Source: an uncultured beta proteobacterium
GTDB lineage: Bacteria > Pseudomonadota > Gammaproteobacteria > Burkholderiales > Burkholderiaceae_C
Length of the DNA: 44,147 nt
Direction: 5' to 3'
Assembly (NCBI GenBank): GCA_903873485.1
Contig: CAIQOO010000051.1
Coordinates: 1 to 44,147, forward strand
The notes under the pieces are model-generated. The model was given only the letters and a program-made list of their open reading frames with translations. It ran no database searches and was not told where the DNA came from. The translations under genes and the position numbers were made by a program. Shown here one piece after another: positions 34,844 through 43,478 of this stretch (positions are counted from its first letter, which is position 1; each line of letters starts with the position of its first letter).

Positions 34844-36046
34844 ATGCTGATTCCGGATGCGATTTGGCTTGCTTTGCGGGCGGTCACGGCGCAGCGGCTG
34901 CGCAGTTTTCTCACGCTGTTGGGAATTGCGGTCGGCATTGCCGCCGTCATTTTGCTGACCTCGATCGGGGAGGGCATTCACCGCTTTGTGCTGGCCGAAT
35001 TTACCCAGTTTGGCACCAACATCGCCAGCATCTCGCCGGGCAAAGTCAAGACCTCCGGCCCGGCACCGACCGGCATTCCGACCTCGGTGCGGCCGCTCAC
35101 CCTTGACGATGCCCGCGCGCTGGCCCATTTGCCCTACATCACCGGCATGACGGCGACGGTCTGGGGCAATTCCGAAGTCAATGCCAACGGTCGGCTGCGC
35201 CGCACCACTGTCAACGGGGTGAGTGCCGACATCCTCAAGGTTTATCAGCTCAAGGTCCGCACCGGGCATTTTTTGCCCGACGAAGAACTGGAAAACGCCC
35301 GCGCCCTGCTGGTGCTTGGCGCCAAACTCAAAGAGGAACTGTTTGGCAATGCCAACCCGCTGGGCGCGCGGGTGCGCGTCGGCAACCTGCAGTTTCGGGT
35401 GATTGGCGTGCTGGAGGCCAAGGGGCAGTTTCTCGGGATTGACCTCGATGATGCGGCCTACATTCCAACGGCGCGGGCGCTTGAGCTTTACAACCGCGTC
35501 GGGCTGATGAAGATCGATGTCGCTTACCAGGAGGGCGTAGCGGCGGCACCGGTGGTGGCGCTGATCAAGGCCAGTTTGACGGCACGCCATGGCCGCGAAG
35601 ACTTCACCATCACAACCCAGGAAGACATGCTGCGCACGCTGTCAAAGATACTCGACATCCTGACCATGGCGGTCGGCGCGCTGGGCAGCATCTCGCTGCT
35701 GGTGGGAGGTGTCGGCATTGTCACCATCATGACGATTGCGGTGACTGAGCGCACCAGCGAAATCGGACTGCTGGTGGCCCTGGGGGCACGGCGCAACACC
35801 ATTCGCTGGCTGTTTCTGGGCGAAGCGGTGACCCTGTCGGCACTTGGCGGCGTCATGGGCCTGCTGCTTGGCATTGGTCTGGCGCAGTTGATTCATCTGG
35901 CGCTGCCGGCCCTGCCGGTGCATACGCCGCTGGTCTTTGTCATGCTGGCAGAATTGGTGGCGGTGGTGATTGGCCTGCTGGCGGGCGTGCTGCCGGCCAG
36001 TGCTGCTGCCAGACTGGATCCGGTCGAGGCGCTGCGCGCCGAATAG
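34844..36046 (+). CDS. MacB/FtsX-type ABC permease (second)
   Basis: 400 residues from the ATG at 34844. The frame is open further upstream, but that part lies in the preceding gene and the inverted repeat. The length then matches the first permease. The features are parallel: LRSFLTLLGIAVGIAAVILLTSIGEG (first helix), a periplasmic MacB_PCD domain (FGNANPLGARVRVGNLQFRVIGVLEAKGQ), and C-terminal helices with AVTERTSEIGLLVALGARRNTIRWLFLGEA. The two permeases are homologous but clearly diverged, so the exporter may be a heterodimer with one shared ATPase. Substrate unknown. Confidence 0.92.
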   Translation: MLIPDAIWLALRAVTAQRLRSFLTLLGIAVGIAAVILLTSIGEGIHRFVLAEFTQFGTNIASISPGKVKTSGPAPTGIPTSVRPLTLDDARALAHLPYITGMTATVWGNSEVNANGRLRRTTVNGVSADILKVYQLKVRTGHFLPDEELENARALLVLGAKLKEELFGNANPLGARVRVGNLQFRVIGVLEAKGQFLGIDLDDAAYIPTARALELYNRVGLMKIDVAYQEGVAAAPVVALIKASLTARHGREDFTITTQEDMLRTLSKILDILTMAVGALGSISLLVGGVGIVTIMTIAVTERTSEIGLLVALGARRNTIRWLFLGEAVTLSALGGVMGLLLGIGLAQLIHLALPALPVHTPLVFVMLAELVAVVIGLLAGVLPASAAARLDPVEALRAE

Positions 36047-36123
36047 ACGATGCCGGCCGACCCCGGAAAAATCCTGCCAGACCGGCCGCCAAACCAGTTG
36101 GCATTGGCGGTTGGCATTTCCGG

Positions 36124-36708
36124 TTACAAATCCAGGCCCAGCAGCCGGGCCAGCGCCGGGGTCTCGAGTGCCCCGTTGTTGCTGACAACTTCACCGGTGC
36201 GCCGGTTTTTGGCCAGAATGAAGGGCACCGAATCCACCCCCAGCGCGTTCAATAACTGGGTGTTGGCCTTGATCGCCTGCTCTATTTCGGGCGGGATGCT
36301 GCTTGATGCAGCCATGCCGCCACTGCCGGAAAGCAGCAGCTTTTCATGCTCGGTCATGGCCTGTGCCGGGTTGCCGGCAGCCAACAGGGCAGCCGCTTGC
36401 GCCAGGCTTTTGCCGCTGTTGAAGGCAATTGGCACCCAGACAAATTTCACCTTGTTGAGCAGCGGCTGGGCTGCGTTCCAGAGGTGACCACAATGCGGGC
36501 ATTGCGGATCAAACAACACATAAACCGGCTGGGCGCTCATCATGGCACCTACCGTGAAGCCCTTGGCACTGGCGGCCACCGTGTCGTAGCTGGAGGCGGT
36601 GATGGCGGCGGCCGCCACTGGCGGCACTGGCGCATCATTTTTCGAGCAGGCGCCAGCGCTCAGGGCCATGGCAGCAATCAAGACAAGCTTCAGGGCGGCA
36701 GGTTTCAA
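36124..36708 (-). CDS. DsbG/DsbC-like thiol-disulphide lipoprotein
   Basis: 194 residues from the TTG at 36708, selected because AAAGGAG lies five to six bases upstream. A lipoprotein signal ends in lipobox LSAGAC (Cys21). The thioredoxin-fold domain has the active site CPHC (C70, C73) in VLFDPQCPHCGHLW and the cis-proline loop VDSVPFILAKN. The N-terminal dimerisation domain of DsbC/DsbG is nearly absent, so it is a short monomer-like form. It likely acts on periplasmic disulphides. Oriented convergent with the exporter operon. A repeat copy lies about 100 bases upstream of it. Confidence 0.88.
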   Translation of the reverse strand: MKPAALKLVLIAAMALSAGACSKNDAPVPPVAAAAITASSYDTVAASAKGFTVGAMMSAQPVYVLFDPQCPHCGHLWNAAQPLLNKVKFVWVPIAFNSGKSLAQAAALLAAGNPAQAMTEHEKLLLSGSGGMAASSSIPPEIEQAIKANTQLLNALGVDSVPFILAKNRRTGEVVSNNGALETPALARLLGLDL

Positions 36709-36808
36709 GAGGTCTCCTTTAAACAAATGGATGAGGCCGCCATTCTCGCCGTGATGAATTTCCCATGCAGGCTGGTGGCCAGAAAATGCACACTTGGTTC
36801 GATGTCAT

Positions 36809-36860
36809 ATTGCTACTATTAAAATAGCTAGCTACGCTTGCTGCATAAGGGCTGGAAGGC
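36809..36860 (+). repeat. Dispersed repeat, copy F (intergenic)
   Basis: TATTAAAATAGCTAGCTACG then CTTGCTGCATAAGGGCTGGA follows copy A closely in the second half (14 or more identical bases around CTTGCTGCATAAGGGCTGGA). It lies between the MaoC-like gene end and the dsb-like gene start, both on the minus strand. Confidence 0.85.
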
Positions 36861-36897
36861 AAAAAGATGCATCATCTGACCGACAGCGCCGAAGCGA

Positions 36898-37746
36898 TCA
36901 ACCCAGCTCGGCATTGGCGCTCATCGCTGTCACCCCGTCTGGCCCCTGCGCCTCTAACGCCACCTGCGCGCCCTCGGCGACACCGACCAGCCGAAATGCC
37001 GCCAGATCAAACAGCGGCGCCAGCCCGCGAAAGCTGAATGCCTTGACCGACTGCCCGGCTTGCTGGCGCACCATGTCCATCAGCAAAAAAGCGGTCAGCG
37101 GACCATGCACCACCAGCCCTGGGTAGCCTTCTTCCTGCATCGCATAGGGGCGGTCGTAGTGAATGCGGTGGGCGTTGAAGGTGAGTGCCGAAAACCGGAA
37201 CAGCAGGCGCGGGTCAGGGGTGACGATGCGCGTCCAGGCGCCTGCCGGAGCCGCTGGCCAGTCAATCACCGGCGGGGCCGGCACGGCAGCCCCCGGCTCG
37301 CGATAGACGATGTCCTGTTCTTCCTCAAGGCAAAGCTGGTCGTTTTGATAGAAGCGGTAAAGCACCGAGACAAAGGCCAGCGAACCCGACTTGCCGGACT
37401 TTTGCTTGATGTCGCGGATTTCGGCCACCCGGCGGGCCGGCTGGCCGATCAGCAGCGGGTGATGAAACCGCATGCGCGCGCCGGCAAACATGCGCCGGGG
37501 GTAGGGAATTGGCGGCATGAAGCCACCGCGCTGCGGATGGCCGTCGGCGCCCAGCAGGGATTGCACCGCTTTGGGCAGAAAATACAGCCAGTGCCACAAG
37601 CTTGGCAGCGGCTGGCCTTTTTCCAGTGAAATCAGGCTATCGTCGAGCATGGCGGCAGCGGCCAGCGCAGGGGCTAAGCTGATGTCGTCTTCGGTGACTT
37701 CCTGGCGGCCGATCCAGGCGGCGAAATCTGTTGTCGATTCGGTCAT
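36898..37746 (-). CDS. MaoC/FAS1-like hydratase (mesaconyl/itaconyl-CoA hydratase-type)
   Basis: 282 residues, a double hot-dog fold. The N-terminal half has LPSLWHWLYFLPKAVQSLLGADGHPQRGGFMPPIPYPRRMFAGARMRFHHP, which is diagnostic of the HTD2/FAS1-like dehydratase branch. The C-terminal half holds the hydratase motif FSALTFNAHRIHYDRPYAMQEEGYPGLVVHGPL, with the Asp-x4-His active-site pattern. Related proteins hydrate mesaconyl-C4-CoA or itaconyl-CoA. No partner genes of those pathways are adjacent, so the substrate is uncertain. The ATG at 37746 has AAGGA eight bases upstream. Confidence 0.85.
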   Translation of the reverse strand: MTESTTDFAAWIGRQEVTEDDISLAPALAAAAMLDDSLISLEKGQPLPSLWHWLYFLPKAVQSLLGADGHPQRGGFMPPIPYPRRMFAGARMRFHHPLLIGQPARRVAEIRDIKQKSGKSGSLAFVSVLYRFYQNDQLCLEEEQDIVYREPGAAVPAPPVIDWPAAPAGAWTRIVTPDPRLLFRFSALTFNAHRIHYDRPYAMQEEGYPGLVVHGPLTAFLLMDMVRQQAGQSVKAFSFRGLAPLFDLAAFRLVGVAEGAQVALEAQGPDGVTAMSANAELG

Positions 37747-37923
37747 GTAGCGATCCTTTCGGTTTTTGTGTTGGTGTTGGTTTTACAAAGGTGCCAAGGA
37801 TAAAGCACAACCGGCTGTCATTTAGCCAGCGCCTGCACCGCGTTGGTTTGGCAGGCTTGTTGTTTGAATTTCAGCTTCGGTGCGGCTTGCCATGCATGCG
37901 TACAAGCTGCATAAGCCAGACCG

Positions 37924-39309
37924 TTACCCGAACAGTCCGGATGACTTGACGGTGTAAGCCGCCGGCTTGCTGCGCTGCTCCAGCACACCGGTCGCCACCA
38001 GCCGCCTGAGCCAGGTCTTGGCCTGAGCCGTGGACACCTCCAGTGCGGCGGCAATCTCGGTGTCTTTCATGGGTGTTTTCAATACCGTGCAGATGGCTTG
38101 GGTCGCTGCGCCAAACAGGGTTTGCGCCGGGTCGGGTGGTGACGCGAGGGCTGTCGCAGGCAGAAACTGAGTTGGCGGTATCGCGGGCGTGTCTGCTGCC
38201 ACCACCGGCGGGGGGTGTAGATCAGGCAGCGCTGCGTCTGAAATGAGCGCTGCAATGTGCGACGCTGTTGCAGATGGTGTCGGCAGCGGCGCATCCAGCA
38301 CGGCCGCCAGGCCCGCTGCATCCTGTGGCTCGGGCCATGCCAGCGCACCCTTGCCGCGCAAGGCATCGAGCCCGGCGGACGGCGCACCGGTTGAACGCAC
38401 ATACACCGGCACCAGGCGCAGTTTGTCCAGTTGCTCGGTGGCACCGGCCCAGGTGCCGCCTTTGCCGGCATCCGAACTGACCACCAATGCCGCATCGGCC
38501 AGCGCATAAATCAGCTTGTTGCGCTGCATGGCGTGGCCGACGTTGAAACCGGCGCTGGGGTCCCAGGGCGAGATCAGCAGCAACTGGCCGGCCAGCAGCG
38601 CATCGCGGTGTTCGCGGTTCATCACCGTGCGTTGCAGGCTGTCGGCCAGCACGCCGCACACCGTGCCACCCGCTTGCAGCGCACCGCGCATGGCCGCCTG
38701 GTCGATGCCTTTGGCACCACCCGAGACAATATTGCGCCGGGCGCTGGCAGCGAGTGCGCCCACTGCCTCGGTGCAGGCGATCAGGCTGTCATCAACATGG
38801 CGCGAGCCAACCACCGCCAGGCCACCGGCATCCAACAGGCGCAGATCACCGCAGCCATACAGCACGGCGGGGGCATCTTCGCGCAGGCGGGTTTTGAGGC
38901 GGCGCGGGTACTGGGCATCGGCCCGGCTGATCACCCAGATGGCGCGCGACTGCCATTGCTCCAGCGCCTGGCTGAGCAAAAAGCCGCGCGACAGCAGCCG
39001 CTGTAAACGATCTTTTTCTATAAGAAAATGGCAGCTAGCGCTTACTGCGTCTGCGTCGGCAGCTATCAAATCCATAGGCTGGTGCTGGCTGTCGCGCAGA
39101 TGCCGGGCCAGGCGCTTGTATTCGCCGGGGGTCAGCAGATCGGGTGATGTGCCGCTGCGCCCGGCGATCAGCGGGGCGGTTAGTAGCAGAATGGCCTGGG
39201 TGTTGGGGGAGATCGTTAGGGCCGCCGGTGCCGGGCTGGCGAGCGACAACGCCGGCTCCCGTTCGGACAGCAGGCAGGGTGACGGCGGCGAAACAGGGGG
39301 TTTTGTCAT
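37924..39309 (-). CDS. DprA/Smf-like protein with C-terminal winged helix
   Basis: 461 residues. The Rossmann-type DprA core is at about 120-330: [39 protein letters not shown] (166-172), [28 protein letters not shown], and [27 protein letters not shown]. After a proline/alanine-rich linker comes a winged helix (about 395-455, [31 protein letters not shown]). DprA normally loads RecA on incoming single-stranded DNA. This form is diverged, and its ATG is coupled to the stop of the upstream helicase-PRTase gene (ATGA), pointing to an accessory, perhaps defensive, role. Residues about 79-97 derive from a dispersed-repeat copy. GAGGA precedes the start. Confidence 0.88.
   Translation of the reverse strand: MTKPPVSPPSPCLLSEREPALSLASPAPAALTISPNTQAILLLTAPLIAGRSGTSPDLLTPGEYKRLARHLRDSQHQPMDLIAADADAVSASCHFLIEKDRLQRLLSRGFLLSQALEQWQSRAIWVISRADAQYPRRLKTRLREDAPAVLYGCGDLRLLDAGGLAVVGSRHVDDSLIACTEAVGALAASARRNIVSGGAKGIDQAAMRGALQAGGTVCGVLADSLQRTVMNREHRDALLAGQLLLISPWDPSAGFNVGHAMQRNKLIYALADAALVVSSDAGKGGTWAGATEQLDKLRLVPVYVRSTGAPSAGLDALRGKGALAWPEPQDAAGLAAVLDAPLPTPSATASHIAALISDAALPDLHPPPVVAADTPAIPPTQFLPATALASPPDPAQTLFGAATQAICTVLKTPMKDTEIAAALEVSTAQAKTWLRRLVATGVLEQRSKPAAYTVKSSGLFG
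39019..39075 (+). repeat. Dispersed repeat, copy G (diverged), inside the dprA-like gene
   Basis: On the plus strand, AAAATGGCAGCTAGCGCTTA then CTGCGTCTGCG parallels copy F (AAAATAGCTAGCTACGCTTG then CTGC). The gene reads it antisense as [19 protein letters not shown] without a stop. The right end is diverged (TCGGCAGCTATC). Confidence 0.6.
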
Positions 39310-41396
39310 GCAGATTCCTCATCTTGTCCAGCCAGCGCAAGTGCCAGCGGCCAAACCTCGCCGCTGCCACTGTGGCGCAACAGCCAGGCGCAAACGGTCA
39401 GCGTCCAGCGCGAATCAACCATATCGTCCACCAGCAGCACCGGGCCACGGCGCGGCAGACGATTAACGCAAACTGCCAGCGAGCCATCCACATTGCGTGC
39501 CTGCTGGGTGCTGTTGGCCATGGTTTTCTGTTCGGGGCGGTCTTCAGTTTTGGCCAGCACCGTGTGAAAAGGCAAGCCCAAAGCGGCGGCCAGGCGCCGG
39601 GCAAAGTCAGGTACCAAATCAGGATGGCGCAATGACGGCACGCAAGTTACCCAGGTGGGTGCGGGCTGCGGCTGCCACTGCTGGATCATGTTGAGGCAGG
39701 CGGTGACCAGGTCGTCGGCAAAATGGTGCTGCTGATACTTGCCTTGGCGCACCAGGCCACCCCAGCCAGCATCACCCCAGACGCACAGTGCTTTGCCGGA
39801 CTGGGCCTGATGTTGCAATGCAATCTTTCCCTTAATGCTGTATTGCGGCAAGCCGTAGGCAGGCCACTGTTTGCGCGGCTCAATGGGCAAGCTGGTGCGA
39901 CGCAGAAAAGTCACGGCATCCCGAACCAGCGACTGATTGACCGTGGCAGGCAAAGGTGGCAAAACCGGTGCTTTGACTGCATTCGTATCCCCATCAAGCG
40001 CACGCACCAAAAAACCCATGTGCTGACCAAAAGGCAACTTCACATAGTCGGCCATCTGCCGCTGCTCATCAAGGCGCAGTGTGGTCAGCCGTTCAGCCCG
40101 CTGCCAGAAAGTTTCACTCAAAATTGCAGCAGTCAGTTGCCATTTGCTGCCATCTCGGGCAATCGGGGCAGGCGACTCCAGCGACAGTAGGTCAATGGTT
40201 TTGTCCACCCACCCCTTGCTCAGATTGACCTGCCCAAGGATTTCTGGCACCGACAAACCTTGTGCAGATGCCCGGATCGCTTCCAGCACCCTGGCCACCT
40301 CGCTGCGGGTAGGAAAGGCACTGCGGATAAACCAGTCGGTAATGGCGGTTTCTTCTTGGCCGCTGAGCAGCACACCGTAAGCATGGTCAAGCGCCCGCCC
40401 AGCCCGGCCCACCTGCTGGTAATAGGCCACGACAGAGCCCGGCATCTGATAGTGAATCACAAACGCCAGATCGGGCTTGTCAAAACCCATGCCCAGCGCG
40501 GTGGTGGCGACCAGTGCTTTGACCTGGTTTTGCAGCAGCGCCTGTTCCAGTTCGACCCGGCGCTGCCCGGTTTCGCCGGTATATGCCTCGACTTTGAGGC
40601 CGCGCGACTTGAGCCAGTCGGCCACCAAATTGGCATCGCGCACCGTCAGCGTGTAAATGATGCCGTGGCCTTGCAGCGTGGCCACATGCTCGGCCAGCCA
40701 GGCCAGCCGCTCAGACTGCTGCGGCAATGCAATAGTTTGCAGCGCCAGCGAGGCGCGATTCAAATCTCCGCGTGAAATCTCCAGCTTGGGGCCAAGTGCC
40801 ATAGTCAGATCGTCCATCACCCGGTTGTTGGCGGTGGCGGTGGTCGCCAGCAGCCGCAAATTGGCAGGCAGTGATTTGATGATGCGCTCCAGCAGGCGGT
40901 AATGCGGCCGAAAGTCATGCCCCCAGTCTGAAATGCAATGTGCCTCGTCCACCACCAGCAGGCCGATGCTTGCGGCAATGCCACTGAGCACCTGGGTGCG
41001 AAAACGCTCATTGGCCAAGCGCTCGGGCGAAATCAGCAGGATGTCGATCTCGTTGCGCGCCAGTTGTGCCTCGACATCGCTCCACTCGTCGTGATTGTTG
41101 GAGTTGATGGTGGCGGCACGCAGGCCCATGCGCTGCGCCGCTTCGATTTGGTTGCGCATCAGCGACAGCAGTGGCGAAATCAGCAGTGCCGGGCCGCTGC
41201 CTGCTTCGCGCAGCAGCTTGGCGGCGATGAAATAGACAAAACTCTTGCCCCAGCCGGTTTTTTGCACCACCAACAGCCGACTGCGGCCTTCGACGATATG
41301 CCGGATGGCATCCTCTTGGGCATCACGGAAGGTGGCGTTGGGGTCGCCGGAGCCGGTGCGCAGGAGTTGCAGGGCGCGAGTGGTGTTATAAAACAT
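39306..41396 (-). CDS. RecQ-type DNA helicase fused to a ComF-like phosphoribosyltransferase domain
   Basis: 696 residues. RecQ-like motor: Walker A TGWGKS (47-52), DEAH at 150-153 followed by the RecQ signature [23 protein letters not shown] (motif III), and QQVGRAGR (327-334, motif VI). A winged-helix-like part follows, but the RQC zinc cysteines and an HRDC domain are not seen. The last about 120 residues look like a ComF-type PRTase: [35 protein letters not shown], an R..Q..M block, and [15 protein letters not shown] (653-667). There the acidic pair DD (657-658) is kept, but the usual T-T/S-G-x-T of the PRPP loop is replaced. It is coupled to the dprA-like gene. No clear Shine-Dalgarno precedes the ATG. 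Confidence 0.9.
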   Translation of the reverse strand: MFYNTTRALQLLRTGSGDPNATFRDAQEDAIRHIVEGRSRLLVVQKTGWGKSFVYFIAAKLLREAGSGPALLISPLLSLMRNQIEAAQRMGLRAATINSNNHDEWSDVEAQLARNEIDILLISPERLANERFRTQVLSGIAASIGLLVVDEAHCISDWGHDFRPHYRLLERIIKSLPANLRLLATTATANNRVMDDLTMALGPKLEISRGDLNRASLALQTIALPQQSERLAWLAEHVATLQGHGIIYTLTVRDANLVADWLKSRGLKVEAYTGETGQRRVELEQALLQNQVKALVATTALGMGFDKPDLAFVIHYQMPGSVVAYYQQVGRAGRALDHAYGVLLSGQEETAITDWFIRSAFPTRSEVARVLEAIRASAQGLSVPEILGQVNLSKGWVDKTIDLLSLESPAPIARDGSKWQLTAAILSETFWQRAERLTTLRLDEQRQMADYVKLPFGQHMGFLVRALDGDTNAVKAPVLPPLPATVNQSLVRDAVTFLRRTSLPIEPRKQWPAYGLPQYSIKGKIALQHQAQSGKALCVWGDAGWGGLVRQGKYQQHHFADDLVTACLNMIQQWQPQPAPTWVTCVPSLRHPDLVPDFARRLAAALGLPFHTVLAKTEDRPEQKTMANSTQQARNVDGSLAVCVNRLPRRGPVLLVDDMVDSRWTLTVCAWLLRHSGSGEVWPLALALAGQDEESA

Positions 41397-41484
41397 AAAA
41401 AGTAAGATGGCACCCAGCTTTACATTACCTTGCAGATAAAAACTTCTACAGAAAAAGTAGATTTCTAATTTATCTAGAAATGCC

Positions 41485-41580
41485 TAAGCGCTTGCCGAAA
41501 AACTTTTTCCGTAATCTGATCGGCTGACCCCAGTGGTAGGAGCTACTTTTATTACGGAAAGACTCTCCATTAAGCGCTTA
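41485..41580. repeat. Pair of inverted motifs upstream of the helicase gene
   Basis: TAAGCGCTT (41485-41493) with TTTCCGTAAT (41506-41515) is mirrored by ATTACGGAAA (41551-41560) with AAGCGCTTA (41572-41580). The spacing within the two sides is 12 and 11 bases, so the whole is an imperfect inverted repeat of about 31 bases per arm around a 35-base centre. A smaller dyad TCTAC/GTAGA (41445-41461) lies beside it. It sits at the boundary between GC-rich and AT-rich DNA. It may be an operator, a terminator for the AT-rich genes, or a trace of integration. Confidence 0.6.
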
Positions 41581-41592
41581 TTCGTCAAATTC

Positions 41593-42072
41593 CTAAATGT
41601 GAGTTACTTTGTAATGATATTTTTGTTCAAGCCTGTTAGATACAATAGACCTGTGGCATGCTTCATGTCGTTCTTCGATGCAAAATAAAACTACTCTTTT
41701 TGAATTAATATTTTCAAGACCTTCAACAAATGCATCAATATTAAAATATTCAAGTATCTTGCTTTCATACTCTAAAATGAAAATTTCACCCAATGCTTGC
41801 CTTTCGCTTTTTAGTTCTCCTTTATTGAGGTCTACTTGCTTTTGTAGCACTCTAATTTCCTTTGTGGGTGCCAACTGCAAAATATGACTATATTTTATTT
41901 CAAGTTCAGACAATCTTTTCTGAAGTTTAGTGCTGTTTACGAAAGTATACTTTGAACCTCTTACTGCTCGCCTTTGACGAATATCGCAAAAAGTGTCTAT
42001 ACGATTTTCAAGTAATTTATTAAAAAACTCTTGCTCTGTGGAGTTATATACTCCGATTGTAAAAAATTCCAT
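41593..42072 (-). CDS. DUF488 family protein (second of the pair)
   Basis: 159 residues. DUF488 landmarks are visible: FFTIGVYNSTEQEFFNKLLENRIDTFCDIRQRRAVRGSKYTFVN at the start, LQLAPTKEIRVLQ in the middle, and VVLFCIEERHEACHRSIVSNRL near the end with the conserved CHRS. The DIR and CHRS motifs suggest a small enzymatic or nucleotide-handling fold, but no activity is established as far as I know. It differs much from the neighbouring DUF488 protein. It is AT-rich in coding, very unlike recQ and dprA next to it. Its ATG shares one base with the stop of the upstream DUF488 gene. Confidence 0.85.
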   Translation of the reverse strand: MEFFTIGVYNSTEQEFFNKLLENRIDTFCDIRQRRAVRGSKYTFVNSTKLQKRLSELEIKYSHILQLAPTKEIRVLQKQVDLNKGELKSERQALGEIFILEYESKILEYFNIDAFVEGLENINSKRVVLFCIEERHEACHRSIVSNRLEQKYHYKVTHI

Positions 42073-42611
42073 TATTTGTATTTTTTTCTTGATGTAAAAG
42101 TAGTTTCATTGCCAAAAAGATCGACAACACCTTGCCCTTTTGTCAGTTCGCTCATTACTGTCAATTGATCTTTGATTTTACTCTGTTCGGCAATGTGTTG
42201 AATAACAATATTTCTCTTAAAGAGTTCTTGACCAATTAGTTTGCTTCGATGACATTCTTCAGGCTTTGTTTCGCTGCACATAATGGCGACATTTATATCT
42301 TTTTCGTATGCTTTAATTAATCTTGCTAATCCTTCTTTAAAAAAATCTTTATCCTTAATCAACTCATAACTTACCTTTCCCTCCAAATAGCATGATCGGT
42401 CCGATGGTAAGCCACCCAGCTTGTCGCCCATATAGATATAAGCTATGTTGACCGTACCCAAAGCATCCTTCATCAACTCACGATTAAATTGAGGATTATA
42501 CCTTGAGTATGGACTTGTTCTTACATCAATTAAATACTCCACATTAAATGAACCTAATTCATTAAAAAAATATTGAAGCTCTTTATTTCCATGTCCTATT
42601 GTGTAAATCAT
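42072..42611 (-). CDS. DUF488 family protein (first of the pair)
   Basis: 179 residues. The family pattern is clear: MIYTIGHGNKELQYFFNELGSFNVEYLIDVRTSPYSRYNPQFNRELM, then YIYMGDKLGGLPSDRSCYLEG, and IMCSETKPEECHRSKLIGQEL. These are the IGH, IDVR, LGG and ECHRS landmarks of classic DUF488. A 40-residue basic tail follows. The start overlaps the stop of the dual-OB-type gene by four bases (ATGA), and the stop overlaps the next DUF488 start by one base, so the three are a tightly coupled unit. Function unknown. Two non-identical DUF488 proteins in tandem suggest a heteromeric or two-step role. Confidence 0.88.
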   Translation of the reverse strand: MIYTIGHGNKELQYFFNELGSFNVEYLIDVRTSPYSRYNPQFNRELMKDALGTVNIAYIYMGDKLGGLPSDRSCYLEGKVSYELIKDKDFFKEGLARLIKAYEKDINVAIMCSETKPEECHRSKLIGQELFKRNIVIQHIAEQSKIKDQLTVMSELTKGQGVVDLFGNETTFTSRKKYK

Positions 42612-43420
42612 AATTGATTTCCAATTTTATTTTCGTAAAATGAGAATGAATTACCGTTGAATAAATCAGGAACTGTAATTAATGCGGTAACCTGCTTCCA
42701 ATACTGACCATGAAATTGCCTTGTGAGTCCAATTCGAATGTAACGATTAGCATTGGCATTAAATACTCTTATTAATTCATTAGAATAATTATTGTTATTT
42801 ACACTCTTTTGATATTTTATAAAACATAACGTCAAAAGATCTTTGACAGGAATACCAGAATGAAGATGTCCAGAGTGGTCAATGAAAGTTATACGCACTT
42901 TGAATTGTCCAAAACTAATTTCATCCCATATCTGCAAAATTCTCTTTGCTTTTACAATGAACAATGATTTATCTTGTGGCTGAATCGCTTGGTTTAAATC
43001 AGAAATTGCCATTTTGTTTAGAACATTGATAATTTCCTGGTTTGATAAATGCTTTATGAATTTTGGTGCAAAGTTTTCATTTATTATCCAATCTTCTGTA
43101 TGATGAATCTGCTCTGGTCGGTAGTGTTTAAATTCAATTTCTACAAGATTGAAATGACTGATCACTTGTGTTTCTCCATCAAGTGTAAAGTCTCTTTGAA
43201 GTCCTGCTCTAAATAGAGGTCTAACAAATCTCCAAGTTTTTAGATCAACTCCACTTACACAGATATTCCCGTGATTCATTTGAGTTATGCCGGTAATAAT
43301 TATTTGTTTGCGGAATAGGCCTTGCCTGCCACAGATGCTGCAAATTACACCTGCATTTGATATTATCGGTCGCGTTAGTTGTTGACCGCACGCGATGCAA
43401 AAGTTTTGTATAACTGACAT
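42608..43420 (-). CDS. Zinc-ribbon plus dual-OB-type protein
   Basis: 270 residues. The N terminus has a four-cysteine zinc ribbon: C8-x2-C11 (CIACG) and C27-x2-C30 (CSICG). The remainder begins QIIITGITQMNHGNICVSGVDLKTWRFVRPLFRAGLQRDF, which I associate with the dual OB-containing domain described by Aravind's group in conflict-system neighbourhoods; this is recalled, not searched. HYRPEQIHHTEDWIIN and RVTFIDHSGHLHSGIP-like segments follow (here VRITFIDHSGHLHSGIPV). OB folds plus a zinc ribbon suggest nucleic-acid binding. Strongly AT-rich codon use. Coupled to the downstream DUF488 gene. Confidence 0.7.
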   Translation of the reverse strand: MSVIQNFCIACGQQLTRPIISNAGVICSICGRQGLFRKQIIITGITQMNHGNICVSGVDLKTWRFVRPLFRAGLQRDFTLDGETQVISHFNLVEIEFKHYRPEQIHHTEDWIINENFAPKFIKHLSNQEIINVLNKMAISDLNQAIQPQDKSLFIVKAKRILQIWDEISFGQFKVRITFIDHSGHLHSGIPVKDLLTLCFIKYQKSVNNNNYSNELIRVFNANANRYIRIGLTRQFHGQYWKQVTALITVPDLFNGNSFSFYENKIGNQL

Positions 43421-43478
43421 CTTTATTGTTTTTTTAGACTGTTAATATTATTAAGTAATATAACTTTATATTTTTAAT

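Noticed and set aside
37818..37923. Possible remnant gene between the dprA-like and MaoC-like genes
   Set aside because: A minus-strand frame extends through here, but its upstream part is an off-frame reading of the dprA-like gene and the rest matches nothing I recognise.
37924..39309. Calling the dprA-like gene the housekeeping dprA
   Set aside because: It lacks the usual neighbours (def/fmt, smg, topA), is diverged in the core, and is translationally coupled to the helicase-PRTase gene.
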